Notes: a model not told the origin generated them from the sequence alone. A DNA stretch of 64,000 nt from Botrimarina colliarenosi (GCF_007859955.1 NZ_SJPR01000001.1:327806-391805), one strand, 5' to 3'. Positions 43,675-52,566 are shown, numbered from the stretch's first letter. Made by a program: numbers and translations.

Positions 43675-44211
43675 TCAGACAGCGCGGTCCATGAGCACGC
43701 CGCCCGCCTTGCTCGGGCCACTCTTCTCGTAGGTCGGCGATTTCTGACCGCCGGTGGCGACAATCTCAATCATTTGGGAGAGGTGCAGCAGCGTGCGTTG
43801 CACGATCACCCAGTTGGCGAGGCTCTGGTGCTGCAACAAGCGGGCCCGGTTTTGGGCCTCCCGGAACTTCGGGCGTAGGACTTTACGCGTCGCGTCGGGC
43901 AGTTCGTCGGCGAGCGACCGCAGGTCGCTGTTGGGCAGCCCGCGCTCGGCCGCCGCGTCGAGCATGCCCTGCCGGCGTTGCTGGCATTCGGCGAGACGGA
44001 CCGAGAGCTGCTGCTCCTCCGGCCCGATGGCGGCGAGCCCTTCGCGGTCGCCGCTCACCAGCAAGTCCCGCTTGCGCCCCAGGACGTCGAGCAGCTCGGT
44101 CTGCGTTGCGGACAGGTCCGCGAGCAGTTGCGAGAGCGGCCCTTCCCAGCCGTCGAGCGTGGTCGGAAACGTCGTCGTGTCGAAGCGGGGGGAGTCGCTC
44201 GTTTCGGTCAT
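43675..44211 (-). CDS. flgN: FlgN-family export chaperone
   Basis: A 178-residue helical protein at the place of FlgN, the chaperone for FlgK and FlgL. It is rich in Leu/Glu/Gln helices (LSQLLADLSATQTELLDVLG, RKRDLLVSGDREGLAAIGPE, EQQLSVRLAECQQRRQGML) and fits the FlgN family by pattern and position directly before flgK. ATG at 44211 is used. A GTG at 44250 (7 bases after the flgJ stop, with GGAGG about 13 bases upstream) is an alternative that would add 13 residues. Confidence 0.8.
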   Translation of the reverse strand: MTETSDSPRFDTTTFPTTLDGWEGPLSQLLADLSATQTELLDVLGRKRDLLVSGDREGLAAIGPEEQQLSVRLAECQQRRQGMLDAAAERGLPNSDLRSLADELPDATRKVLRPKFREAQNRARLLQHQSLANWVIVQRTLLHLSQMIEIVATGGQKSPTYEKSGPSKAGGVLMDRAV

Positions 44212-44257
44212 CGCATCGCCTGCCGCTGGTTTCTTGATTGAATCGACCACGTTGTTT

Positions 44258-44659
44258 TCACCGCCTCCGCAGACCGTTAAGGGCCGCCAGGCCAGACGTT
44301 TCCTGGCTCGCATCCAGCAAAGCCGCCTCGTCGGGAAACTGCTGGCGGAACATCCCGTCGGCGAACTGTCCACCGCCCGACTGCGCCATCTCTTGCGACA
44401 TCTGGGCGTCGAGCTGCGACTGGAATTGCTCCTCGGCCATGCCGCCGTGGAAATAGGCCGGCTCGCCGACACTGCTCCGCATCGCCTTGAGCATCTGGCC
44501 GAAGAACGTCTCGCCAACGAACTGGGTGAACGCCTCTTTGAGCTCCTCGGCCTTCTCGACCGTTCCGTCGCCCTGGTGGTTGGCGCCCGCCGTGAGCTGC
44601 ACGGGCGCCCGGGCCGGCGAGGCGGCGGTGAGCGAGGCGAGGGAAACGGGGCTGGTCAT
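44258..44659 (-). CDS. flgJ: FlgJ-type rod-binding protein (no muramidase domain)
   Basis: A 133-residue protein matching only the rod-binding part of FlgJ: ELKEAFTQFVGETFFGQMLK, AMRSSVGEPAYFHGGMAEEQ, FQSQLDAQMSQEMAQSGGG. Proteobacterial FlgJ also has a C-terminal peptidoglycan hydrolase domain that is absent here, so another enzyme must open the wall, as in many non-proteobacteria. It caps the growing rod. It lies 38 bases after flgI. Confidence 0.88.
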   Translation of the reverse strand: MTSPVSLASLTAASPARAPVQLTAGANHQGDGTVEKAEELKEAFTQFVGETFFGQMLKAMRSSVGEPAYFHGGMAEEQFQSQLDAQMSQEMAQSGGGQFADGMFRQQFPDEAALLDASQETSGLAALNGLRRR

Positions 44660-44697
44660 GATCGGTGCGAGAGAGGGCGTGTACGGTCGGGGCGTGA

Positions 44698-45792
44698 TCA
44701 GCGGACAATGAGCTTGGCGTGGAGCAAGCCCAGGTCGTTGATGCCGCGGATAATATCGATGACGTCGTCCGTCGGCACGCGGAGGTTCTGCAGAGCGGCG
44801 ACCAGTTGATCGAGCTTCGGCCGCGTCGACGTGCCCGGTGAGATCGCCAAGAAGTTATTCGTCTGGGTGGTGTCGACCATCAGATTGCGGTGGTTGTAAA
44901 CGACGCTGCCGATCTCGACGTCGCCGCTGATCACGACGCTGCCGGTCCGTGTATTGCAGATGACCCGCGCCTCGGGCTCCGCCTCGTAGATGTCTTCGTC
45001 GAGCAGTTCCGAGACAAACGCGACCGTGTCCGACTCGTACTTGGCGGGGACCTTTACGCGGATGTTCGAAGCGTCGAGCGGCCGGACATAGCGATCGCGG
45101 ATCTCTTCGTACTCGACTTGCTCTTGCAAAAACGACTCGGCGTAGTGGTTGCCGATCTTGGCCGCAATCGACTCGGCGACGCTGAAGCTGGCGTGGTGCG
45201 GGTCGAGCACGATCGTCACCCAGCCGTCTTCCGAAACGAACGGCGTGTAAACGTCACGCGACATCTGGCAGCCGTGGTGGATCGTGGCCACGGTCGGCTG
45301 GGCCTCGTTGATCACCTGCAGCGGTCCTTCGCAAAGGCCGAAGACCGTCGGGTCTTGGGTGTTGGGACCCTGCAGGGCGGCCGAGATCAGTTGGCCACCG
45401 AGCAGGCTCTTGCCATTGAGGGCGCTAACCCGGCAGTCGAGCAGTTCGCCGCTACGGGCGCCGGTGGCGGGGACCGTGGCGGTCACCATTACCAGCGAGA
45501 CGTTCTTGATGTTCCGCAGCGCCTGTTGCGCCTGCTGGTCGAAGCGGCCGGTCGACGACACGGGGTTGCCCATCAGCTCCAGGGCGCGGCTCAGGGCGCG
45601 CATTGTGGCGGCGTCGTTCGCCTCGCCCGATCCGTTGAGGCCGCCCACCAAGCCGATGCCGCGGAGGACGTTCTCTTCTTGCCCCTTCAGACGGCAGATG
45701 TTGGCGAGCTTCGTCTTGCCTTGCGCAAACGCCGCGTCGGAGACGGCGAGCGTCGTGAGCAAGGCGGCGAGAAGGAATAAGACGCGTTTCAT
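44698..45792 (-). CDS. flgI: Flagellar P-ring protein FlgI
   Basis: A 364-residue FlgI with a signal peptide (VLFLLAALLTTLAVSDAAFA) and the conserved NICRLKGQEENVLRGIGLVG, GLNGSGEANDAATMRALSRA and VMVTATVPATGARSGE-like segments. It forms the ring in the peptidoglycan layer around the rod. The C-terminal part (RPKLDQLVAALQNLRVPTDD, VIDIIRGINDLGLLHAKLIV) is typical. Its presence with FlgH implies a wall plus an outer membrane. Confidence 0.96.
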   Translation of the reverse strand: MKRVLFLLAALLTTLAVSDAAFAQGKTKLANICRLKGQEENVLRGIGLVGGLNGSGEANDAATMRALSRALELMGNPVSSTGRFDQQAQQALRNIKNVSLVMVTATVPATGARSGELLDCRVSALNGKSLLGGQLISAALQGPNTQDPTVFGLCEGPLQVINEAQPTVATIHHGCQMSRDVYTPFVSEDGWVTIVLDPHHASFSVAESIAAKIGNHYAESFLQEQVEYEEIRDRYVRPLDASNIRVKVPAKYESDTVAFVSELLDEDIYEAEPEARVICNTRTGSVVISGDVEIGSVVYNHRNLMVDTTQTNNFLAISPGTSTRPKLDQLVAALQNLRVPTDDVIDIIRGINDLGLLHAKLIVR

Positions 45793-45840
45793 AGTGAGGT
45801 TCAGCGTGAATCGGAGGGGAGCAATCGGGTCGGCGGCGGA

Positions 45841-46515
45841 TCACCAAGGCTTGTACTTGCCGTACCACTGCGACAGCCAACCGCGGGAGTAGCCGTCGCG
45901 GACGGCGCCCTTCTCGTACTTGCGAATGCGCTTGTCGGCGATCACCGAGTCGCGGACCACCAGGTCGGGCCCGATCGCCTGGCGGGGGATCGTGCCGGAG
46001 ATGTAGGTCATCCAGACCTCTTCGTTGATGTGGATCTCCGATCGCCCCTCAATGACGAGGTTGCCGTTGGGCTGGATATCGACGACCCGGACCGCGATCG
46101 GGAAGGTGAGCGACTCGCGTTGCTCGACGTCCGACTCGGCCCGCATCTGGCTGTTGAGCGTCCCCGACACCTGGGGGTCGCCGCCGTTCTGCGGAGCCCG
46201 GCTTATGTTCTTGCCGTCGAACTTCAGCCAGTTACTGAGGATCGCGTTGTAGCTGCCGGTGCGGCGTGACTCGCCCGAACCCTCGCTCTGCATCACCGAG
46301 CGATAGTCGACCAGCACCGTGATGATGCTTTCCTTCTCCAGCGGCCGCTGCATCGCTTCGGGCGAGAGCGACTGAAAGATGAACGAGCTGTTGTTGAGCG
46401 TCGGCGCGGCGAGCCCCTGGGGGGGGACGTTAGCCGAGTAGGCGAGGCTTCCCTCTTGTCCACGGGCGGCGGCTCCGCAAGCGAAGCAGGCCAGTAGGGT
46501 CAGGACGGTTTTCAT
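45841..46515 (-). CDS. flgH: Flagellar L-ring protein FlgH
   Basis: A 224-residue FlgH, forming the outer-membrane ring. Family sequence includes ESIITVLVDYRSVMQSEGSG, SLTFPIAVRVVDIQPNGNLV, and IEGRSEIHINEEVWMTYISG. Proteobacterial FlgH is a lipoprotein; here the N-terminus (MKTVLTLLACFACGAAARGQ) has Cys at positions 10 and 13, too early for a standard lipobox, so lipidation is doubtful and a plain signal peptide is more likely. The ATG overlaps the flgA stop by 4 bases (ATGA), indicating coupling. Confidence 0.93.
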   Translation of the reverse strand: MKTVLTLLACFACGAAARGQEGSLAYSANVPPQGLAAPTLNNSSFIFQSLSPEAMQRPLEKESIITVLVDYRSVMQSEGSGESRRTGSYNAILSNWLKFDGKNISRAPQNGGDPQVSGTLNSQMRAESDVEQRESLTFPIAVRVVDIQPNGNLVIEGRSEIHINEEVWMTYISGTIPRQAIGPDLVVRDSVIADKRIRKYEKGAVRDGYSRGWLSQWYGKYKPW

Positions 46516-47678
46516 TGCAGGCCTCCCGGCTGAACGAGGTTGGCGACGGACGGGCTTGCCGACAGCACAGCGAGCCGACGCGGGCCGACGACGCGGGCGG
46601 GGAAACGCTCGTTGCGGTCGAGCATCTGAACCGAGATGAGATCGCCGATGCGGCCTTCTTGGGTGGCGATGACTCGCATGCTGACCGAGACGCCGCCGCC
46701 GCCGCTGACAACCTCGACTTCCTCGTTACGACGCACCATCAACGGGGGCGCCGTATTGGCGTCGGACAGCGCCTCGCCGATCCGCAACGGACGCGTGGCC
46801 TCTCTGCCGAGCCCTTCCTCGAGCGTCGTGTAGCCCGTCGATTGATGCGAGTCGATCTCTTCCAGCGGCACCGGCTCGAGCCGGACCGACGAGCTCGTGA
46901 CGAGCGCGCCACGCGAAAGCGGCGTGACGACAACCAACCGCAGCGGCTGCTCGACGACGTGGGCGACGACGCGGTGGGGGTCGTGGTTCGGGTCGTCGGC
47001 CAAACCCACCTGGGCCGTCAGCGTCGAGCCAACGGGCGATCCATCTACGACCGCTTCGATCGCCGCGCCGGCGTGCTCGGCGAGCTCACGGACCGCCGTG
47101 TCGGTTAGTTCGACCCGACGGACAAGCAACCGGGGCCGGTCGGCTTCGCGGCCGGCGTCGAGCGTCGTCTGAATGGCGGCGGCGACGGCTTCTTCAACCG
47201 CTCGGGTGTCACGAGGCGAGAGACGACGGACCGCCACGTTGCGGACACCGACCGGCTCGCTGACGGCCGAGCGGCGGACACGGAAGGCGCCGCCAAGCGA
47301 TTCGGCGGGGCTCGCGACGGGCGACGGGCGGTCCCAAGCGGACCCGGCGGCGTCGACCCGTGCGGACCCGCCGAGCGGCGTCGTGATTTGGATGCGGTAG
47401 GCGCCACGCAGCCGGTGGACGCTGGCGGACTCGCCCTGAGCGGCGAGCAGGTCGCGGACCGCTCCGGCCGAAAGGTATTGCGTGGTCCCCGGAGCGGGGC
47501 TCGGCATCAGCGGCGCGTCGGCGAGCCGCTCGGCGCCGGCGCCGCTGACCTTGGCGACGTCACCCAGCCGCACCAAAGCGCCCGAGACGCCAACGGCGTT
47601 CTCCAGCAGCGTGATGTCGGCCGCAACGGCCACGAGCGGCGCAGTGGCGAAGGTCAGCAGTAACAGTAGGAAACGCAT
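46512..47678 (-). CDS. flgA: Flagellar P-ring assembly chaperone FlgA
   Basis: A 388-residue FlgA, longer than the usual ~220. A signal peptide (FLLLLLTFATAPLVAVAA) precedes an extended N-terminal domain with ITLLENAVGVSGALVRLGDV. The C-terminal FlgA/SAF region follows: LVVVTPLSRGALVTSSSVRL, LGREATRPLRIGEALSDANT, VRRNEEVEVVSGGGGVSVSM and GDLISVQMLDRNERFPARVV. FlgA helps FlgI assemble into the P ring in the periplasm. It follows flgG by 48 bases and overlaps flgH. Confidence 0.9.
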   Translation of the reverse strand: MRFLLLLLTFATAPLVAVAADITLLENAVGVSGALVRLGDVAKVSGAGAERLADAPLMPSPAPGTTQYLSAGAVRDLLAAQGESASVHRLRGAYRIQITTPLGGSARVDAAGSAWDRPSPVASPAESLGGAFRVRRSAVSEPVGVRNVAVRRLSPRDTRAVEEAVAAAIQTTLDAGREADRPRLLVRRVELTDTAVRELAEHAGAAIEAVVDGSPVGSTLTAQVGLADDPNHDPHRVVAHVVEQPLRLVVVTPLSRGALVTSSSVRLEPVPLEEIDSHQSTGYTTLEEGLGREATRPLRIGEALSDANTAPPLMVRRNEEVEVVSGGGGVSVSMRVIATQEGRIGDLISVQMLDRNERFPARVVGPRRLAVLSASPSVANLVQPGGLQ

Positions 47679-47726
47679 GCTTTAATTCAGAGGAGAGCCA
47701 GAAGCGTCAGCGAACGGAGCAAGTTC

Positions 47727-48530
47727 TTAACGACGGAGGTTCGAAACAAGCTGCATGATCTCGTCGCCGGCGCGGATCACTTGCGAATTGAGCTCGAAGC
47801 TCCGCTGCGTGTTGATCAGGTCGATCAGCTCGGTGGTCGGTTCGACGTTCGAGGCTTCAAGGAAGCCCTGCTGGATGAAACCAACGCCCTGTTGACCGGG
47901 CACTTGGCCGCTGTTGACGGGGCCCGACGCCGGGGTCGCGGCGAACAGGTTGTCGCCCATCTTCATCAGCCCGTCCGGGTTGATGAACGTCGCCAGCGTC
48001 ATGGTGCCAGCCGTCGTGTAGGTCTCTTGTCCGGCTTGCGAGTAGCGGACCTCGCCGGTCGGATCGATGACGACCGAAGTCGCTTCCTGTGGGATCGTGA
48101 CGGCCGGGTTGAGCTGGTAGCCCAACGTCGCCGAGCCCACTACTAGTTGGCCGTTGGCGTTGACGCCCAGGTTGCCGGCGCGGGTGTAGAGCCGCTCGCC
48201 GCCGGGGCCGGTGACCTCGAAGAAGCCACGCCCTTCGATGGCGATATCGAGTTCGTTCCCCGTGTTCTGGAACGAGCCTTGGTCGAAGTCGGCTTGCGTG
48301 CTGGAGACCCGCACACCGAGACCGACATCGACGCCGGTCGAGGTGATATTGCCGTCGGTGTCTTGCGAGCCGGGCAGGCGGTACTGGCGGTAGAGCAGGT
48401 CCTCGAAGTTGGCGCGGTCCCGCTTAAAGGCGGTTGTGTTGTTGTTCGCCAGATTATTGGAGATGACATCGAGCTTCATCTCCATCGCCTGCATGCCGGT
48501 CGCGGCGGTGTAGAGAGATTGGAAGGCCAT
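47727..48530 (-). CDS. flgG: Flagellar distal rod protein FlgG
   Basis: A 267-residue FlgG of normal size. The N-terminal signature is MAFQSLYTAATGMQAMEMKL with DVISNNLANNNTTAFKRDRA. The middle has DIAIEGRGFFEVTGPGGERL and YTRAGNLGVNANGQLVVGSA. The C-terminus is FIQQGFLEASNVEPTTELID with LINTQRSFELNSQVIRAGDE. It forms the distal rod through the P and L rings. It follows flgF by 99 bases, a gap taken up by a heptad-phased repeat. Confidence 0.97.
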   Translation of the reverse strand: MAFQSLYTAATGMQAMEMKLDVISNNLANNNTTAFKRDRANFEDLLYRQYRLPGSQDTDGNITSTGVDVGLGVRVSSTQADFDQGSFQNTGNELDIAIEGRGFFEVTGPGGERLYTRAGNLGVNANGQLVVGSATLGYQLNPAVTIPQEATSVVIDPTGEVRYSQAGQETYTTAGTMTLATFINPDGLMKMGDNLFAATPASGPVNSGQVPGQQGVGFIQQGFLEASNVEPTTELIDLINTQRSFELNSQVIRAGDEIMQLVSNLRR

Positions 48531-48536
48531 GGGAAA

Positions 48537-48622
48537 GGCTTGAGGCTTGAGGTGTCAGGTAAAGTGAGGGTTGCGCCGGCGGATCGAGGCGAAGGCTCCA
48601 AACCCTCAATCCTCAGGTCTCA
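48537..48622. repeat. Heptad-phased inverted repeat between flgF and flgG
   Basis: Units GGCTTGA (twice), GGTGTCA and GGTAAAG run from 48537. Units ACCCTCA, ATCCTCA and GGTCTCA run from 48602 to 48622. The two groups are partly complementary and fill the gap between two cotranscribed rod genes. Confidence 0.75.
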
Positions 48623-48629
48623 GCGGGCG

Positions 48630-49388
48630 TTAAGCCCCCAGCAGGCGGCTGATGAGGCTGCCGGTCGCGGTGTCTTGGTGGCGGATCATCTGGGTGTTCG
48701 CTTCGAACGCCCGGTTGGTCTCGATGAGCTGCATCATCTGTTCGGTCGAGTTGGCGCCCGACATCTCGAGGAAGCCCTGGGCCACCTCGCGCTGCGCCGC
48801 GGGGACGGGGAACACCTCGGCCCGCGACTCGAACAGGTTGCCGCCGATCTTCTGGAGGTCGTCGTTCGAGTTGGGCTTCACGAGCGCCAGCGGGGTCTGC
48901 TCGTCCCCTTGCTCGACGTAGCCGTCGGCGGTGATCGCGTAGGTCTGGGTCGGATCGAGCAAGACCGGCGCGCCGCCCGCCGACAGGACGGGGCGGCCCG
49001 AGTCGGCCATCACCAGGCGGTTTTGGGCGTCGACACGGAACGAGCCGGCGCGGCTGAGCAGCGGCTTGTCGCCGGTCTCCGGCTCGACAGCGAAGTAGCC
49101 GTCGCCGAGGATCGCGACGTCACCGCTGTTGCCGGTCCGCTCGAGCTTGCCGGGAGCGAACGAGGTCCGCGTCTCGATGGTTTTGACGCCGCCCCCGATG
49201 TCGGGGAGGCCTTTCATGCCGGGAGCAACGTCACCCTGCTGGATCGCCTCGGCGAAGCGGGCCTGAAAAATCGCCACGTCCGGCTTGAAGCCGACCGTGT
49301 TGACGTTGGCCATGTTGTTCGAGATTACCTCGAGCCGTCTCGACTGGGCCTTAGCCCCTTCGGCGGAGAGGTACATGCCGTAGGACAT
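48630..49388 (-). CDS. flgF: Flagellar rod protein FlgF
   Basis: A 252-residue FlgF-type rod protein. The N-terminus is MSYGMYLSAEGAKAQSRRLE with VISNNMANVNTVGFKPDVAI. The middle is GDVAILGDGYFAVEPETGDK with LLSRAGSFRVDAQNRLVMAD. The end is VAQGFLEMSGANSTEQMMQL with IETNRAFEANTQMIRHQDTA. It is the first gene of the minus-strand flagellar block. A sigma-54-like promoter lies 53-68 bases upstream and a hairpin lies in the leader. Confidence 0.94.
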   Translation of the reverse strand: MSYGMYLSAEGAKAQSRRLEVISNNMANVNTVGFKPDVAIFQARFAEAIQQGDVAPGMKGLPDIGGGVKTIETRTSFAPGKLERTGNSGDVAILGDGYFAVEPETGDKPLLSRAGSFRVDAQNRLVMADSGRPVLSAGGAPVLLDPTQTYAITADGYVEQGDEQTPLALVKPNSNDDLQKIGGNLFESRAEVFPVPAAQREVAQGFLEMSGANSTEQMMQLIETNRAFEANTQMIRHQDTATGSLISRLLGA

Positions 49389-49402
49389 CCGATTCAGCGG
49401 TT

Positions 49403-49428
49403 GCTAGCAGGATTGCCCCCCTGCTGGC
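49403..49428. terminator. Hairpin between hemC and flgF
   Basis: GCTAGCAGG and CCTGCTGGC pair over 9 bases (one G-T) around ATTGCCCC. It lies downstream of hemC and within the presumed flgF leader; it could end hemC transcripts or structure the flgF 5' region. Confidence 0.5.
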
Positions 49429-49440
49429 GAGTCCTCCCTA

Positions 49441-49456
49441 TGCAGGTGCGGCGCCA
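49441..49456 (-). promoter_or_regulatory. Sigma-54-like promoter for the flagellar block
   Basis: On the minus strand the sequence TGGCGCC-GCAC-CTGCA keeps the invariant GG and GC with exactly 10 bases between them and matches most other positions of the -24/-12 consensus. Transcription would start near 49430, about 40 bases before the flgF ATG. Sigma-54 control of rod/hook genes is common in other bacteria. Confidence 0.5.
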
Positions 49457-49558
49457 AACCCGCTGACGCCGCGAAACACGAGAGTTCGCGTCGATCCGGC
49501 AGCGCAGAAGGCGCCGATCGGCCGATTCTGCCGAGGGGGCGGCGGCAATTGGCGCCGC

Positions 49559-50515
49559 TCAGCGGGCGCGGAGAAGCGACGCGGCGCCGCGTGCTAGCAA
49601 GTCGTCGGCGACCGCCTCGCCAAGAGCGACAGCGGCGGGGACGTCGGCGCAGGGACCGGCCGTCTCGGCGTCGAGCCGCTTCGCGCCGTCGTCGCTCAAG
49701 ACAACGACGGAGAGACGCAGCGTCGTGGCTTCCCACCGCCCCCAGGCGCCGAGGGCGGCGAGGCAGCCCCCTTCGAGGCGGGCGAGCGCCGCACGCTCGG
49801 CCGTCACCGCGGCGTGGGTGGCGAAGTCGTCGAGCGGCCGCAACGCGGCGATGGTGACGGCGTCGTCCGTGCGGCACTCGATGCCCAGCGCCCCCTGCCC
49901 CGGCGCGGGCAGCAGTTCGCTCGGAGGGATGCGGCCGGCGAGGCGGTCGGTCCAACCGAGTCGGGTGAGCCCCGCCTCGGCGAGCAAGATGGCGTCGTGC
50001 TCGCCGTCGTCGAGCTTGCGGAGCCGCGTGTCGAGGTTGCCGCGGAGGTCGCCAATCACCAGATCGGGTCGGCGGCTGAGCAACTGCGCGCGGCGCCGGA
50101 AGCTGCCGGTGCCGACGCGGGCCCGTGGTGGTAGGCCGTCGATCGTCGTCGCCACGGCCGAGACGAGCACGTCCGCCAGCGGCGCCCGTTCCGGGATCGC
50201 GGCGACCGCTAGGCCGGCGACGGGCGTAGTCGGCAGGTCTTTCAGACTATGCACCGCCAGGTCGATGTCGCCATCGAGCAGGCTCCGCTGCAACTCCTTG
50301 GTGAAGACCCCCTGCCCGCCGGTAGCGGGGGCGTCACCATCGACGATCGCGCTGATCGGCCCGGTCTGCTGGGCGTCGCCGCGGGTGCGGATCTCGATGA
50401 TGTCGACCGCTTGGCCGAGCTGTCGGAGCCGGTCGGCCACCCAATCCGCCTGCCAGCGCGCCAGCTGACTGCCGCGTGTTCCGAGCCGCAGAGGGGCGTC
50501 ATTCGGGCGAGACAT
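49559..50515 (-). CDS. hemC: Porphobilinogen deaminase HemC
   Basis: A 318-residue hydroxymethylbilane synthase, polymerising four porphobilinogens on a dipyrromethane cofactor for haem and related tetrapyrroles. The N-terminus is PLRLGTRGSQLARWQADWVA; substrate-binding stretches are IEIRTRGDAQQTG, AVHSLKDLPTTPVAGLAVAA and RVGTGSFRRRAQLLSRRPDL. The cofactor-attachment Cys251 is in LEGGCLAALGAWG. Its start overlaps the DUF502 stop by 17 bases. The downstream hairpin at 49403 may terminate it before flgF. Confidence 0.96.
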   Translation of the reverse strand: MSRPNDAPLRLGTRGSQLARWQADWVADRLRQLGQAVDIIEIRTRGDAQQTGPISAIVDGDAPATGGQGVFTKELQRSLLDGDIDLAVHSLKDLPTTPVAGLAVAAIPERAPLADVLVSAVATTIDGLPPRARVGTGSFRRRAQLLSRRPDLVIGDLRGNLDTRLRKLDDGEHDAILLAEAGLTRLGWTDRLAGRIPPSELLPAPGQGALGIECRTDDAVTIAALRPLDDFATHAAVTAERAALARLEGGCLAALGAWGRWEATTLRLSVVVLSDDGAKRLDAETAGPCADVPAAVALGEAVADDLLARGAASLLRAR

Positions 50516-51542
50516 GCCCTTCCGTGGGTTCGGTGACAGGCGTCGGATCGGTGAGGGACTCGGCTCCCTCTTCGGCCGTGCGGGCGGCCTTGGGAGACAG
50601 ATCGACCAGCGGCTCTCCCGCGGCCAAGCGGCGTTCGCGCTCGACGACTGCCCGGGTGATCTGGTGCGGCGGCACGACGACGCCGCAGCTGAAGATGAAC
50701 TGGAACGCTTGATCGAGCGTCAGCGGCATATCGACGGTCTCGCTCTTCTTGACCGTGATCGTGAACCCCGTGAACGGCATCGGCGACGTCGGGATCAGGA
50801 CGCTCATCACCGGTTCGTTGGCGGCGGCCTCGATGTCGAGCATGCTCTCGCCCGTCACGAAGGCGATCGACCAGATCCCCTTGCGGGGATACTCGACCGC
50901 CACGATCCGCGAGATCTGGATGTCCGGCTCGGTGAACGCGAAGTCGGTGACTTGCTTGACCGACGAGTAGACGTTGCTGACCAGCGGCACGCGCGTGATG
51001 AGCGACTCGAACTGTCCATGGAAAAAGCGTCCGACGCCGGCCGCCAAGAACTTGCCGACCGTGTAGAGCAGCAAGAGGAAGACCAGCAAGAAGATCGGCA
51101 CGACGATCCACGGCACGAGCCAGACGTCGTCGACGTAGCGGCGGACCCAGTCGCTGGCGGTCTGCGGCGCAGCCTCGCTCTGGCGCAGCCGCTTCGAGAC
51201 CTCGGTGAAAACGCGGTCCGAGACGTAGAGGCCGTCGGCCGCCCGATGGAAGACCTTCCCCGACGCGTCACGCACCATCTCGCCGGTCACCACCTCGCCG
51301 GGCTCCTTCTCCGCGAAATCCTTGGGCTGGCGGATGTCGGCAGCGTACTCGACCAGCAGGTAACGGGTCGCCCCTTCGAGCGGCGTGAGGACATACCGCG
51401 AGATCGTGCCGCCGACCCACAGGAAGATCACCACCGTCAGCAGGGGCGGCAGCAGCACGCCCAATCCGCGCAGCACGGCCCGACGGAACGGGTCGAGCGA
51501 CCGAGGCGCTGGCTCGGGCGTGGCGGGTGTTGGGGTAGCCAT
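50499..51542 (-). CDS. DUF502-family membrane protein
   Basis: A 347-residue membrane protein with two main hydrophobic segments: RGLGVLLPPLLTVVIFLWVG near residue 30 and LVPWIVVPIFLLVFLLLLYT near 145, followed by GQFESLITRVPLVSNVYSSV. The conserved block GIWSIAFVTGESMLDIEAAA with SVLIPTSPMPFTGFTITVKK is the hallmark of DUF502. Family function is unknown. The 17-base overlap with hemC suggests one transcript. Pro/Ala/Thr-rich N- and C-terminal tails are variable. Confidence 0.88.
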   Translation of the reverse strand: MATPTPATPEPAPRSLDPFRRAVLRGLGVLLPPLLTVVIFLWVGGTISRYVLTPLEGATRYLLVEYAADIRQPKDFAEKEPGEVVTGEMVRDASGKVFHRAADGLYVSDRVFTEVSKRLRQSEAAPQTASDWVRRYVDDVWLVPWIVVPIFLLVFLLLLYTVGKFLAAGVGRFFHGQFESLITRVPLVSNVYSSVKQVTDFAFTEPDIQISRIVAVEYPRKGIWSIAFVTGESMLDIEAAANEPVMSVLIPTSPMPFTGFTITVKKSETVDMPLTLDQAFQFIFSCGVVVPPHQITRAVVERERRLAAGEPLVDLSPKAARTAEEGAESLTDPTPVTEPTEGHVSPE

Positions 51543-51706
51543 TGAGGCGGGTCGCGGGGGGAGGGCGGCGAGCGGGTGGGGAGGCGGAACGATCGGCGTA
51601 GCCGGTCATGATTACCCAGACTCCCTGCGCTAGCATTCTTCGGAATCGACCGCTATCAGCAACCCGCCACAGGCTGCGCGAGGGCGCCCTCGTAAACCGA
51701 ACGACT

Positions 51707-52456
51707 CTACGCCGGCCCCAGCCGTTTAGCCGCAACGACCACTACGACCCGCGCAACGCCCGCCTTTTTCAGGGTCTGGGACGCCGCATGGCAGGTCGAG
51801 CCCGTCGTCAGGACGTCGTCGACCAACAGCACCATCTTTTCTTTCAAAGACGTGCGGGGCCGCACCGCAAAGGCGCCCCGGACGTTCGCCCGGCGGTCAC
51901 TGGAGGCCACTGCGGTCTGCCGCCGTGTCGCCCGCGTCCGGCGGAGGGCCGACACGACCGGCAGCCTCAACTCGGCCGCCAGCGCCCCGGCGAGGGCGGC
52001 GACGCCGTCGGCCCGGCGGACCAACCGGCGGCGCCAATGCTGCGGCGTCGGAACCACGACCGTGGCGCCCGGCAGACTTAACCGCCCGCGATGGACGCCC
52101 GCCAGTCGGCGGCCCAGCGCCTGCATGGCGGGTTCGCCGACGGCTCGCTTGCCGTCGAGCACCAGTCGCCGCAGCAGGCCATCGTAGGCGCCGAGGGCGA
52201 TCGACTCGTCGAACGCCCAGCGTTCGTCGCGGCAGGCGGGGCAGTCGTCGCCCGGGGGAGATATCGATGTCGCGAGTGGCGTCGCACACCGGCGGCAGGC
52301 GGGCTCCGGTAGCAGCGGCAAGTCCGCCAGACAATCGGCACAAAAGCCGCTGGCGTCTCCCAAACGGTCGGCCACGCCTCGGCCACAAGCCGGGCACGTC
52401 GGCGGGAACGCCAGGTCGAGGCCAAGCGAGACGGCGGAGCGGAGCAGACGGCTCAT
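51707..52456 (-). CDS. ComF-family phosphoribosyltransferase-like protein
   Basis: A 249-residue ComF/GntX-type protein, related to the competence protein ComFC. N-terminal zinc ribbon Cys pairs are CPACGRGVADRLGDASGFCA with ADC, and CRRCATPLATSISPPGDDCP with AC. The C-terminal phosphoribosyltransferase-like domain has the PRPP-binding motif VLLVDDVLTTGSTCHAASQT. Members act in DNA uptake or recombination, or have unknown roles. It is divergent from the LptF/LptG-like gene. Confidence 0.9.
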   Translation of the reverse strand: MSRLLRSAVSLGLDLAFPPTCPACGRGVADRLGDASGFCADCLADLPLLPEPACRRCATPLATSISPPGDDCPACRDERWAFDESIALGAYDGLLRRLVLDGKRAVGEPAMQALGRRLAGVHRGRLSLPGATVVVPTPQHWRRRLVRRADGVAALAGALAAELRLPVVSALRRTRATRRQTAVASSDRRANVRGAFAVRPRTSLKEKMVLLVDDVLTTGSTCHAASQTLKKAGVARVVVVVAAKRLGPA

Positions 52457-52566
52457 GGCGCCAGCGTAATCAGCCGGGCAGGACTCGTGTTGACCGCCGG
52501 GGCCGACGGTCTCAGACTCGCGCCTCTGCCGCCCCTTCCCTCGCCGCTGCTAGCAACCCCGCCGCC

